A stretch of DNA of 9,461 nucleotides, taken from positions 1 through 9,461 of the forward strand of contig CALVEE010000232.1 in the NCBI GenBank assembly GCA_944326495.1, in the 5' to 3' direction. The notes below the pieces were generated by a model. It saw only the letters and a list, made by a program, of their open reading frames with translations. It was not told the origin of the DNA and searched no databases. Source of the stretch: Candidatus Gastranaerophilales bacterium (GTDB lineage: Bacteria; Cyanobacteriota; Vampirovibrionia; Gastranaerophilales; Gastranaerophilaceae). This document shows, piece after piece, positions 1-6,606 of this stretch (positions are counted from its first letter, which is position 1; every line of letters begins with the position of its first letter). The translations under genes were made by a program, and so were the position numbers.

Positions 1-4
1 TATC

Positions 5-149
5 CTCTGTCTTGGATTTACTCCACGCTCACAGAGCTTCACCTTTAAGCCTCACGGCTTAGCAGGTTCAGTCTGTTCGCTATCCGGACTCACGTCCGTC
101 CGCAAATCCGCTCCCGTAGGGCGAGGAGCTTTGTAAGCCTTATCGGCTT
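5..149 (-). other. Array of short hairpins downstream of plsY; candidate structured RNA or dispersed repeat
   Basis: Successive inverted repeats are visible: 5-10 with 31-36 (CTCTGT/ACAGAG, with TGGA/TCCA nested at 13-16 and 22-25), 46-51 with 56-61 (TAAGCC/GGCTTA), 85-89 with 94-98 (CGGAC/GTCCG), 110-114 with 125-129 (GCTCC/GGAGC) and 135-139 with 145-149 (AAGCC/GGCTT). Read on the minus strand, the second and third stems close on GTGA, a GNRA-class tetraloop typical of folded RNA. CTCAC occurs three times, at 28-32, 51-55 and 89-93. Base composition is clearly richer in GC than the surrounding genes. The stretch lies on the 3' side of plsY, so it could be transcribed as part of, or processed from, the plsY message. 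No T-tract follows the stems, so they do not look like simple terminators. I do not recognise a known RNA family, and a repeat element is equally possible. It may continue past the left edge. Confidence 0.4.
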
Positions 150-192
150 CGTTCATACACAAGCCTATTCCAGTCGGGTAAGACGTTCTATC

Positions 193-801
193 TTATCTGA
201 CTTTGTTTTCATTCCCCTGCAGCAGGCGCTTGATGTTTTCTCTATGCAAATAGACAATGTAAACTGCACCCAGTGCACAATATGCCACATACGCAATCGG
301 CGCGCTAAGATAAAACATTACAAAAGGAGAGATTATAAGCGCAATTATAGAACCTACTGAAACATATTTGGTAGTATACGTTACAATTCCCCAAACAAGC
401 GCTATAATAAGGCCTACCATAAGATTAAGCGCAAGTATCGTTCCGACACCGGATGCGACAGATTTTCCGCCTTTAAATTGAAGAAATATCGATTTGCTGT
501 GCCCGATTATAACCGCAACAGCAGCTAATACAGGAGCTAAACCGAGTGAAGAGCCTGCCGAAATAAAATGTTCTGCTAAAACTACCGGCAATGCCCCTTT
601 TAAAGCATCTAAAAGCATTACTATAAAAAAGTATTTCTTGCCCAAAACCCTTTTAACATTTGTCGCGCCGGTAGAGCCTGAACCTACTGTTCTGATATCC
701 TGACCGGTCTTTGCTTTTACTATTAAATATCCGGTCGGAATTGAGCCGATTAAGTAGGCAGCAACTATTGTTAATATAAGTTCTAATAATTTATAAATCA
801 T
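193..801 (-). CDS. plsY: Acyl-phosphate:glycerol-3-phosphate acyltransferase PlsY
   Basis: PlsY is an inner-membrane enzyme that moves the acyl group from acyl-phosphate (made by PlsX) to sn-glycerol-3-phosphate, giving lysophosphatidic acid, the first step of phospholipid synthesis. The three family motifs are present: GSGSTGATN (residues 40-48), GGKSVA (111-116) and HRENIKRLL followed by QGNE (186-198). Several hydrophobic segments and a length of 202 residues fit the family. The forms GSGSTGATN and GGKSVA, in place of the GNIGATN and GGKGVA of many bacteria, are those I associate with cyanobacterial PlsY. Start choice: an ATG at 807 directly abuts the Shine-Dalgarno GGAGG (812-808) with no spacer, whereas the ATG at 801 sits six bases from it, so 801 is preferred; the longer form adds only Met-Lys. 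The gene is divergent from the STAND/TPR gene. The stop codon lies inside a small inverted repeat (179-183 with 191-195). Confidence 0.95.
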   Translation of the reverse strand: MIYKLLELILTIVAAYLIGSIPTGYLIVKAKTGQDIRTVGSGSTGATNVKRVLGKKYFFIVMLLDALKGALPVVLAEHFISAGSSLGLAPVLAAVAVIIGHSKSIFLQFKGGKSVASGVGTILALNLMVGLIIALVWGIVTYTTKYVSVGSIIALIISPFVMFYLSAPIAYVAYCALGAVYIVYLHRENIKRLLQGNENKVR

Positions 802-821
802 TTTCATCCTCCGTTTTTAAC

Positions 822-830
822 ATTATAACA
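822..830 (-). promoter_or_regulatory. Extended -10 promoter for plsY
   Basis: On the minus strand, bases 830-822 read TGT then TATAAT, a perfect -10 hexamer with the extended TGn element. No good -35 hexamer is seen 16-18 bases upstream, as expected for extended -10 promoters. The predicted transcript start is near 815, giving a very short leader that still includes the GGAGG at 812-808. Confidence 0.6.
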
Positions 831-835
831 TGATT

Positions 836-864
836 TTGTTTAGAAGAAGTCCGGCTTGTAAAAT
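836..864 (+). promoter_or_regulatory. Probable sigma-70-type promoter for the STAND/TPR-rsmG operon
   Basis: TTGTTT (836-841) and TAAAAT (859-864) are separated by 17 bases, and the predicted start is about 20 bases before the ATG at 891. The -10 is a 5/6 match and the -35 only 3/6. It lies back-to-back with the plsY promoter in an 89-base gap. No convincing Shine-Dalgarno precedes the ATG at 891, which suggests low or leader-dependent translation. Confidence 0.4.
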
Positions 865-890
865 AGACGGATATCATTTAAAATCAAGTT

Positions 891-3137
891 ATGGATTACA
901 AGTTTTTAGACAGCTCTGTGGATGAAGAAAATATTATTTTGCCTGACTCTGACAAAATAAATCCTTTTCTTTTAAAAAATAATTATGCTGAACTGATTAA
1001 AGCTGTCGATTTTATTGCTTCTGATGATATTACATTGTATATCCACGGATTTCTGGGAACTGGGAAAAGACAATTTATAAATTATGCTGCGGATTTTCTA
1101 AGCAATGATGTAATAAAACTTGAATATTACTGCAAATCATCTACTGTCTGCGACGATATACTTTTATCTTTTATTGATACTATAGAGAAAAATGCTATAT
1201 CAAAAGCTGTTAATCTAAATACAAAAATTACAACTCTTGCGGTAAAATTTCAGCAGTATGTTTCTTCAATAAAAAAGCCGTTTATTATAATTCTGCATTC
1301 TTTTGATGATATTCAGGAGGGAAATACGAATCTTATAACAAACTGCCTTGAGCATATTATATCAGGCTCGAATGTTAAAATTATCATATCAACACGAGCT
1401 ATGGTACAAAATATTCTCGGGGAGATTAATATTGACCGGAAGATTTTCCTAAAAGCTTTTTCAAAAGAAGTCTTTAAGGAGTTTTTAATTTCAAATAAAA
1501 TTGAATGCACCGACACAACCCTTGAAGATTTTTATAAATATACACGCGGTTATTACTACTATACAGCACTGTCTGCCAAAATTATTCAGGCAATGAATAT
1601 TTCGCTGAATGAATTTCTTGAAAAATACACGAATTCCGGCATGAATTTCGATTCATTTCTGGGTTTAACATATGTAAATCTTATTCCATCTACTATACGT
1701 AATTTTTTCTGGTTCTTACGGACAGTAAGACACGGTTTGACTATTAATGCGCTTGCAGTTTTTGAGCTTTACGATGAATTCTCGCTTGAATACCTGAAAT
1801 CAAACCTTATGATATTTCAGGTCGGTGAGACTGTTTATGTTCAGGACTATTTTCAGCAGAATATAGATATCTCAATTCCTGCAAAAACAGAGATTAAACT
1901 TCATAAATACATAATAAGTATCTATGAAAAACAGCTTAAAGAACCGCTTCAAACCCGTGAGATACTAATTTCCAGACAAGCGTTAAGAGCAGAAATAGAA
2001 TATCATAACAAATGTATTAAAGAAATTGAAGCCGGTAAAAAAGCGGAAACTGCAGCACCAGAACAGGCTCCAGCTCCAGAAAAACCAAAAGAAACTCCTC
2101 AAGTTCCTGAAAATATTGATAGTATGCTTCAAAATGCAAGAAAGCTTGCTGAAGAAAACAAAAATACAGAAGCCATTGACGAATACTCGAGAATTCTTGA
2201 CAGCAAAGATATTACACCAGGTGTGGTTAATACTATAAGGCTTGAGCTTGCAAGATTATATAAAGAGATAAATGAATACTCAAAAGCACAGCATTATTAT
2301 GAGCTTGCAGAAGCTTATTATAAAAAACATAATGAAGTTATAAATTTGAATTACTTATATTATGAACTTACTGCGCTCTATTATTTGATGTATAAATATG
2401 AACGTGCTATTGAAACAATAAAAAAAGTTATCTATTCTGTAGACACTCCGCAATCCTTGATGGTTTCATCCTGCACTCTTTTAGGCAATATCTATTCTGC
2501 CATAAATAATCCGGATGAAGCTTATTCATACTACCAAAAAGCTCTGGACTCATTAGATGAAAACACTTCTGATGAAACGCTTGCAGAGCTCTATTTTAAA
2601 TACGCACTAGCAAGCGACGACAGGGGGGATGAGCGTAATGCGTTTGAATATTACTTCAAATGTATTTCAATAGACAATAATAACCCGTATAGAGCGCTTG
2701 CATACTCTAATATGGCATCCTGCTATTTTGAAAATGAAAACTATTCTGATGCGGAAGATTGTTTCTTAAAAGCGTATAATATAGAAAAATCAAACAATAA
2801 CTATGACGGCATATATTATACGGCCTCTAATTTAGCAAAAATATATGTAAAAGAAAAATCTGCAAAAGCTCTTGATTTTCTACTTGAAGCAAAACAGAGC
2901 GCTGAATTTATTAATGAAGATTTTTATATACTGGAATCCTCTATTGCTCTGGGAGATTATTACTATAACAATGTTTCATTGAATAAAAAAGCATTAACAG
3001 AATATATGAAAGCAAGAAAAATTGCCCAGACGCTTGCCGGATCTGTTGATATCTCAAAGATTGAGCAGAGAATACAGGATATGAAACTCCGGATGGATAA
3101 AGAAGTTTTTGACGAGATTGAGAATAAATATGGCTGA
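891..3137 (+). CDS. STAND-like P-loop NTPase with C-terminal tetratricopeptide repeats, function unknown
   Basis: Product of 748 residues, apparently cytoplasmic, with no signal peptide or membrane segment. Order of parts: a short N-terminus; Walker A-like GFLGTGKR (53-60); Walker B-like FIIILHSFDD (131-140); KIIISTRA (163-170), resembling the sensor/RNBS-B strand of STAND and NB-ARC ATPases; TRGYYYYTAL (218-227), in the place of the usual G-x-P motif; a probable winged-helix region (about 255-345); a Pro/Ala/Glu linker (about 383-407); and TPR-like helical repeats from about 411 to 715 with many paired Tyr and Ala positions. STAND proteins usually act as nucleotide-driven switches whose repeats sense a ligand or partner. 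That role is inferred here, since there is no recognisable effector domain before the NTPase and no DNA-binding domain at the C-terminus. Odd point: the Ser/Thr after the Walker A lysine is Arg60, and that residue normally holds Mg2+. The stop codon overlaps the rsmG start by 8 nt, so the two genes are probably co-transcribed and translationally coupled. Confidence 0.8.
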   Translation: MDYKFLDSSVDEENIILPDSDKINPFLLKNNYAELIKAVDFIASDDITLYIHGFLGTGKRQFINYAADFLSNDVIKLEYYCKSSTVCDDILLSFIDTIEKNAISKAVNLNTKITTLAVKFQQYVSSIKKPFIIILHSFDDIQEGNTNLITNCLEHIISGSNVKIIISTRAMVQNILGEINIDRKIFLKAFSKEVFKEFLISNKIECTDTTLEDFYKYTRGYYYYTALSAKIIQAMNISLNEFLEKYTNSGMNFDSFLGLTYVNLIPSTIRNFFWFLRTVRHGLTINALAVFELYDEFSLEYLKSNLMIFQVGETVYVQDYFQQNIDISIPAKTEIKLHKYIISIYEKQLKEPLQTREILISRQALRAEIEYHNKCIKEIEAGKKAETAAPEQAPAPEKPKETPQVPENIDSMLQNARKLAEENKNTEAIDEYSRILDSKDITPGVVNTIRLELARLYKEINEYSKAQHYYELAEAYYKKHNEVINLNYLYYELTALYYLMYKYERAIETIKKVIYSVDTPQSLMVSSCTLLGNIYSAINNPDEAYSYYQKALDSLDENTSDETLAELYFKYALASDDRGDERNAFEYYFKCISIDNNNPYRALAYSNMASCYFENENYSDAEDCFLKAYNIEKSNNNYDGIYYTASNLAKIYVKEKSAKALDFLLEAKQSAEFINEDFYILESSIALGDYYYNNVSLNKKALTEYMKARKIAQTLAGSVDISKIEQRIQDMKLRMDKEVFDEIENKYG

Positions 3138-3732
3138 TTTTGAAATAAAAACAAATTTCACAAAATATAAAACTTTATTTTTGGAAGAAAATTCAAAGCT
3201 TAATTTGATTTCTAAGAAAGATGAAGAATTTTTGTATGAAAAACATATTTATGATTCTCTTGCAATAAAGCTTTTCTTTGAAAAATACGGAATATCAAGC
3301 GGCAGGCTTCTTGATATCGGCTGCGGCGGTGGGTTCCCGTGCGTCCCGATTGCAATAGAGTTTCCGGATATGAAAGTTACAGGTATTGACAGTATCCAAA
3401 AAAAAATTAATGCTATAAACAGAATAAAAGAAGGCTTGGCTCTGGAGAACCTAGAGACAATATGCGGCAGGGTTGAGAATTTAAAGGCGCAAAAATTCGA
3501 TATAATTACAAGCCGTGCTGTTGCAAAGCTTTATAAAATTGCAGAATACGCGCTTCCTCTTTTAAAAAAAGACGGATATTTTGCAGCATACAAATCAAAA
3601 AAAGCCATTGAAGAATTAGAGGAAGCTAAGCCCGTTTTAGCCAGATACAAGGCCGAAATTAAAGACATAATTACCTACACGCTTCCGCTTGAAGAAGTAT
3701 ATGAGCGAAACTTGATTATCATAGGTTTTTAA
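3130..3732 (+). CDS. rsmG: 16S rRNA (guanine527-N7)-methyltransferase RsmG
   Basis: RsmG (formerly GidB) uses S-adenosylmethionine to methylate N7 of G527 in 16S rRNA; its loss is known in other bacteria to give low-level streptomycin resistance. The 200-residue product shows the family pattern: NSKLNLIS (21-28), HIYDSLA (39-45), the SAM-binding glycine loop LLDIGCGGGFP (60-70), the acidic residue after the second strand (D87 in GIDS), CGRVENL (112-118) and DIITSRAVAKL (124-134). The usual lysine-glycine in the following strand is KSKK here (155-158). Start choice: the ATG at 3130 gives a family-length N-terminus, while an upstream TTG at 3109 would add seven residues unlike the family. No strong Shine-Dalgarno is present, consistent with coupling to the upstream STAND/TPR gene, which it overlaps by 8 nt. 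The 3' end overlaps the convergent acyltransferase gene by 14 nt. Confidence 0.95.
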   Translation: MADFEIKTNFTKYKTLFLEENSKLNLISKKDEEFLYEKHIYDSLAIKLFFEKYGISSGRLLDIGCGGGFPCVPIAIEFPDMKVTGIDSIQKKINAINRIKEGLALENLETICGRVENLKAQKFDIITSRAVAKLYKIAEYALPLLKKDGYFAAYKSKKAIEELEEAKPVLARYKAEIKDIITYTLPLEEVYERNLIIIGF

Positions 3733-4801
3733 TAAAAGGAATTTTACTTTTAATAAACTTCAAACCAACCCCTATATAAGTTGTAATAACCATTGTAAGG
3801 ACAAAATACAAATATGTATTTTGAACAGGGTTAAAAATCCAGTAAATATTATGTTCATTCCTTTCACTAATTGGAATACCATTTATCCAGAAGATTACAG
3901 CCGTTATAATATACATTACAAAGAGGTGGTTTGCCATAATATGATAAGTATTTTCACCCACAAGCTTAATAAATTTAATATCTTTTAAATATTCATACGT
4001 AACATTGATAAAAAACAGCGAAAACCAGATACCCGTAAGACTGGTAAGCACCGGCACAATAATCTGGCTGTCAAAACGCGCCCAGACCAGCACAAAGCTC
4101 AAACCGATACCATGAACCGGATCAAAGTCTCTGTTAAAATGCCATAAAACAGCCTGCAGGCATATAACAGCGCCGAGAATTTTGGGAGTAAATATATTAT
4201 AATTTCCGTGAATTTTTGTTGTATATAAATGTCCTAAATATACAAAAAATAGAGAAAACATTATCCTTATCGCAATAAGCGTAACCGGATCAAGAACAAT
4301 CATCTTTGATAAAGGTATTGCACTCACTCCGAGTACTGTATAAAATACTCCTCTAATCCATTCTTTCTTTTCTCTTAAAAACCTTTGCAAAAATAAGAAA
4401 GTAATCATTGTCATAAATAACTGCGTTACAAACCACATCGGGCAGGACAGATCAAACTGATGCCCGTTAAGAAATGGAGTAATAAAAAAGTTTTTAAAAG
4501 ACAATTCCATACCCCAAAATTTGCCGGTAAGTTTTGCTAAAAGTACCGTAATTCCAGCATAAAACGCAGAGTATAAAAAATATAAAACTAAAAGACTCTT
4601 AACCCTGCGTTTAATAAATTCCACAACTTTATCAAGGTATTTATCTTTAAAAAGCATTCCTGAAATAAAGAAAAATAAAGAAAGCTGAAAAGAATACGGG
4701 GGAAACATGTCAAACATCCTGAATTCCAGATGCCCTGATACAACCAGCGTTATTGCAAGAGCTTTCAATAGATTAATTTTGTCTGAAAAAATTTTGTCCA
4801 T
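3719..4801 (-). CDS. Acyltransferase family 3 integral membrane protein (sugar O-acetylase-like)
   Basis: Multi-spanning membrane protein of 360 residues with about ten hydrophobic helices, for example 10-25, 36-51, 70-90, 122-142, 174-192, 286-308 and 330-350. The first helix carries the family pattern K13 to H24 (NLLKALAITLVVSGH), with the histidine regarded as catalytic. FFFISGMLF (43-51) matches the FFxxSGxL signature, and PMWFVTQLF (121-129) and ENTYHIMANH (283-292) resemble the fucose 4-O-acetylase/NolL-like branch. Such enzymes move acyl, usually acetyl, groups onto sugars of surface polysaccharide, lipid-linked glycan or secondary metabolites. The substrate cannot be told here because no glycan genes adjoin it. 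No clear Shine-Dalgarno precedes the ATG, which is only about 20 bases from the predicted transcript start. It is divergent from the decarboxylase, with interleaved promoters, and converges on rsmG with a 14-nt overlap and no visible terminator. Confidence 0.85.
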   Translation of the reverse strand: MDKIFSDKINLLKALAITLVVSGHLEFRMFDMFPPYSFQLSLFFFISGMLFKDKYLDKVVEFIKRRVKSLLVLYFLYSAFYAGITVLLAKLTGKFWGMELSFKNFFITPFLNGHQFDLSCPMWFVTQLFMTMITFLFLQRFLREKKEWIRGVFYTVLGVSAIPLSKMIVLDPVTLIAIRIMFSLFFVYLGHLYTTKIHGNYNIFTPKILGAVICLQAVLWHFNRDFDPVHGIGLSFVLVWARFDSQIIVPVLTSLTGIWFSLFFINVTYEYLKDIKFIKLVGENTYHIMANHLFVMYIITAVIFWINGIPISERNEHNIYWIFNPVQNTYLYFVLTMVITTYIGVGLKFIKSKIPFIKNL

Positions 4802-4810
4802 AAAAAAATT

Positions 4811-4838
4811 TTAACATAAATTAAAATATATTTATGAT
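4811..4838 (+). promoter_or_regulatory. Sigma-70-type promoter for the decarboxylase-gmk operon
   Basis: TTAACA (4811-4816) and TATGAT (4833-4838) are 16 bases apart, and each is a 5/6 match to the consensus. The predicted start is near 4845, leaving a leader of about 25 bases that holds the Shine-Dalgarno GAGGGG (4857-4862). Confidence 0.6.
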
Positions 4839-4851
4839 ATTATGAAGTCAA
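4823..4851 (-). promoter_or_regulatory. Sigma-70-type promoter for the acyltransferase gene, interleaved with the opposing promoter
   Basis: On the minus strand TTGACT (4851-4846) and TATTTT (4828-4823) are separated by 17 bases. The -35 is 5/6 and the -10 is 4/6. Its -10 lies between the -35 and -10 of the plus-strand promoter, so RNA polymerase could not occupy both at once. Confidence 0.5.
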
Positions 4852-4869
4852 TAATTGAGGGGAAAGAGA

Positions 4870-6606
4870 ATGAACACTGCCGAATATTTAATAAAATGTT
4901 TAGAAGAACTTGGAGTTAATGATTTTTTCGGGCTTCCCGGAGATTATAATTTTAATCTTTTATATGCCGTAGAAAATAACCCGAATACACGCTGGATAGG
5001 ATGTACAAATGAATTGAATGCGGGCTATGCGGCAGACGGCTATGCCCGTTTAAGAGGGTATGGCGCTATAATAACAACTTATGGCGTAGGTGAATTAAGC
5101 GCCATAAATGCAATTGCCGGAAGCATGGCTGAAAATGTGCCGGTTGTAAGTATTGTGGGCGTTCCTGCTACAAAATGTATCAATAATAAAACCTGCGTGC
5201 ACCATAACTTTCAGGATGTAAATTATTACGCCTGCTATGAGGCGCATAAACCGGTTACGGCAGCAGCGGCTTATCTTACAAGAGATAATGCAAAAATTGA
5301 AATTGACAGGGTTCTGAAAGTTCTTGTTAAAGAAAAGAAACCCGTCTATATTGCAATCCCTCTTGATATAGCTAAAATGGAAATCTCCGATAAAAAGGTT
5401 TCATACGACTGGACAAGCGATGAGGAAACCTTAAAACTTGTATCTTCTAAGATTGCCGCAAAGATTAATAATTCTAAAAAGCCTGTAATTTTAGGCGATG
5501 TTCTTGTAAAACGCTTTGACTCACGGATAGAATATAAAGAATTTGTTTCAAAAAGCGGAATTCCGGTAACAAATTTCCTTATGGGAACAAACCTTATTGA
5601 TATGGATTACGAAAAATATCTCGGCGGTTATTACGCAAAATTTGAGAACCCCGCTGCACAAAAAGCAGTTGAAGAAACTGACTGCCTGATTGCAGTCGGA
5701 GCGGTTTATACAGATTTAAATGCCTTCGGGTTTAACCTTCCGTATAAAATAAATGACCATATCGCAATTTATGGAACTTATACTTATGTTGAAGGCGAAC
5801 GTTATAATAATGTCAAAATGTCAGATGTTTTAGAAGCAGTTACCAAACTTATTGATAAAAAAGATATTTACATAGAAAAGCCAGAAATCGGTTATGAGCA
5901 TCAATCCGGCGGAGCAGAAGCCTTAAGCTCAAAATATATTTATCCCCGCTTGCAGGAATTTTTGAAAGAAAATGATATTTTAATTGCAGAAACCGGAATT
6001 GTCCCGCACGGCGTAGCTCCGATGAAATTCCCACATAACGTTGAGCTCCAAACCCAGACACTCTGGGGTTCAATAGGATGGGGAACGCCAGCGGCGCTTG
6101 GAGTATGCCTTGCTAAACCTAAATCAAGAGTTATTTTGATAACAGGCGAAGGCTCGCATCAGCTTACGGCAATGGAAATCGGTAATATGCTTAGAAGAGG
6201 GGTTAAGCCGGTTATTATTGTTTTGAACAATAACGGCTATACAATTGAGCGGGTATTGTCAGACAAGCCGGAAGATAAATTTAACGATATTATGCAGATG
6301 AATTATTCAAAATTTGCACGAGTATTTGAAGGTGATGTCTGGGCAACAAAAGTTACCACAGCAGAAGATTTTGACAAAGCCCTAAAAGTAACGCAGATAA
6401 TGAATAAAATGTGCTACATTGAGATATGTACAGACGCAATGGATATGCCGAAACTTACGGAAGACTTGATATCTAATTTTCGGAGTAATAACAAATTAAC
6501 AGAAAAATCGACACCTGAACAATACTGCGAACCGCCGGCACAGAAAAAATCCAAAGGTCTTGATTTTGAAACAGTTGTGCATAAAGGCATAGGAGAGGGT
6601 GAATGA
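4870..6606 (+). CDS. Thiamine-diphosphate 2-keto-acid decarboxylase (pyruvate/indolepyruvate decarboxylase family)
   Basis: Cytoplasmic enzyme of 578 residues that removes CO2 from a 2-keto acid non-oxidatively to give an aldehyde, using thiamine diphosphate and Mg2+. Residues equivalent to the known Zymomonas Pdc active site are present: D25 in LPGDYN, the cofactor-activating E48 in NELNAGYAADGYAR, the pair H111-H112, and E460 in NNNGYTIER. The cofactor/metal motif is GEGSHQL (426-432), so the usual Asp of GDGS is Glu427. Pyruvate would yield acetaldehyde for ethanol fermentation; indolepyruvate, phenylpyruvate and branched keto acids are alternatives, and sequence alone does not settle which. 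The tail after about 540 is hydrophilic and looks like a small extension. Start choice: the ATG at 4870 lies seven bases after GAGGGG (4857-4862); an upstream TTG at 4855 would place the start before the ribosome site. The stop overlaps gmk as ATGA. No alcohol dehydrogenase is in the window. Confidence 0.92.
   Translation: MNTAEYLIKCLEELGVNDFFGLPGDYNFNLLYAVENNPNTRWIGCTNELNAGYAADGYARLRGYGAIITTYGVGELSAINAIAGSMAENVPVVSIVGVPATKCINNKTCVHHNFQDVNYYACYEAHKPVTAAAAYLTRDNAKIEIDRVLKVLVKEKKPVYIAIPLDIAKMEISDKKVSYDWTSDEETLKLVSSKIAAKINNSKKPVILGDVLVKRFDSRIEYKEFVSKSGIPVTNFLMGTNLIDMDYEKYLGGYYAKFENPAAQKAVEETDCLIAVGAVYTDLNAFGFNLPYKINDHIAIYGTYTYVEGERYNNVKMSDVLEAVTKLIDKKDIYIEKPEIGYEHQSGGAEALSSKYIYPRLQEFLKENDILIAETGIVPHGVAPMKFPHNVELQTQTLWGSIGWGTPAALGVCLAKPKSRVILITGEGSHQLTAMEIGNMLRRGVKPVIIVLNNNGYTIERVLSDKPEDKFNDIMQMNYSKFARVFEGDVWATKVTTAEDFDKALKVTQIMNKMCYIEICTDAMDMPKLTEDLISNFRSNNKLTEKSTPEQYCEPPAQKKSKGLDFETVVHKGIGEGE

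Noticed and set aside
1..192. rRNA, tRNA, RNase P RNA or tmRNA fragment, or a CRISPR array
   Set aside because: The stems are short, no conserved core of these RNAs was recognised, and there are no regularly spaced identical repeats.
494..703. Plus-strand open frame of 69 codons
   Set aside because: It lies wholly inside plsY on the opposite strand, and the plsY motifs are unambiguous.
799..807. Upstream ATG at 807 as the plsY start
   Set aside because: GGAGG directly touches this ATG, leaving no spacer; the ATG at 801 has the normal six-base spacing.
891..3137. Antiviral Avs-type defence protein
   Set aside because: It has a STAND-like NTPase and TPRs, but only about 50 residues precede the P-loop, so there is no nuclease, protease or other effector domain, and no defence genes lie nearby.
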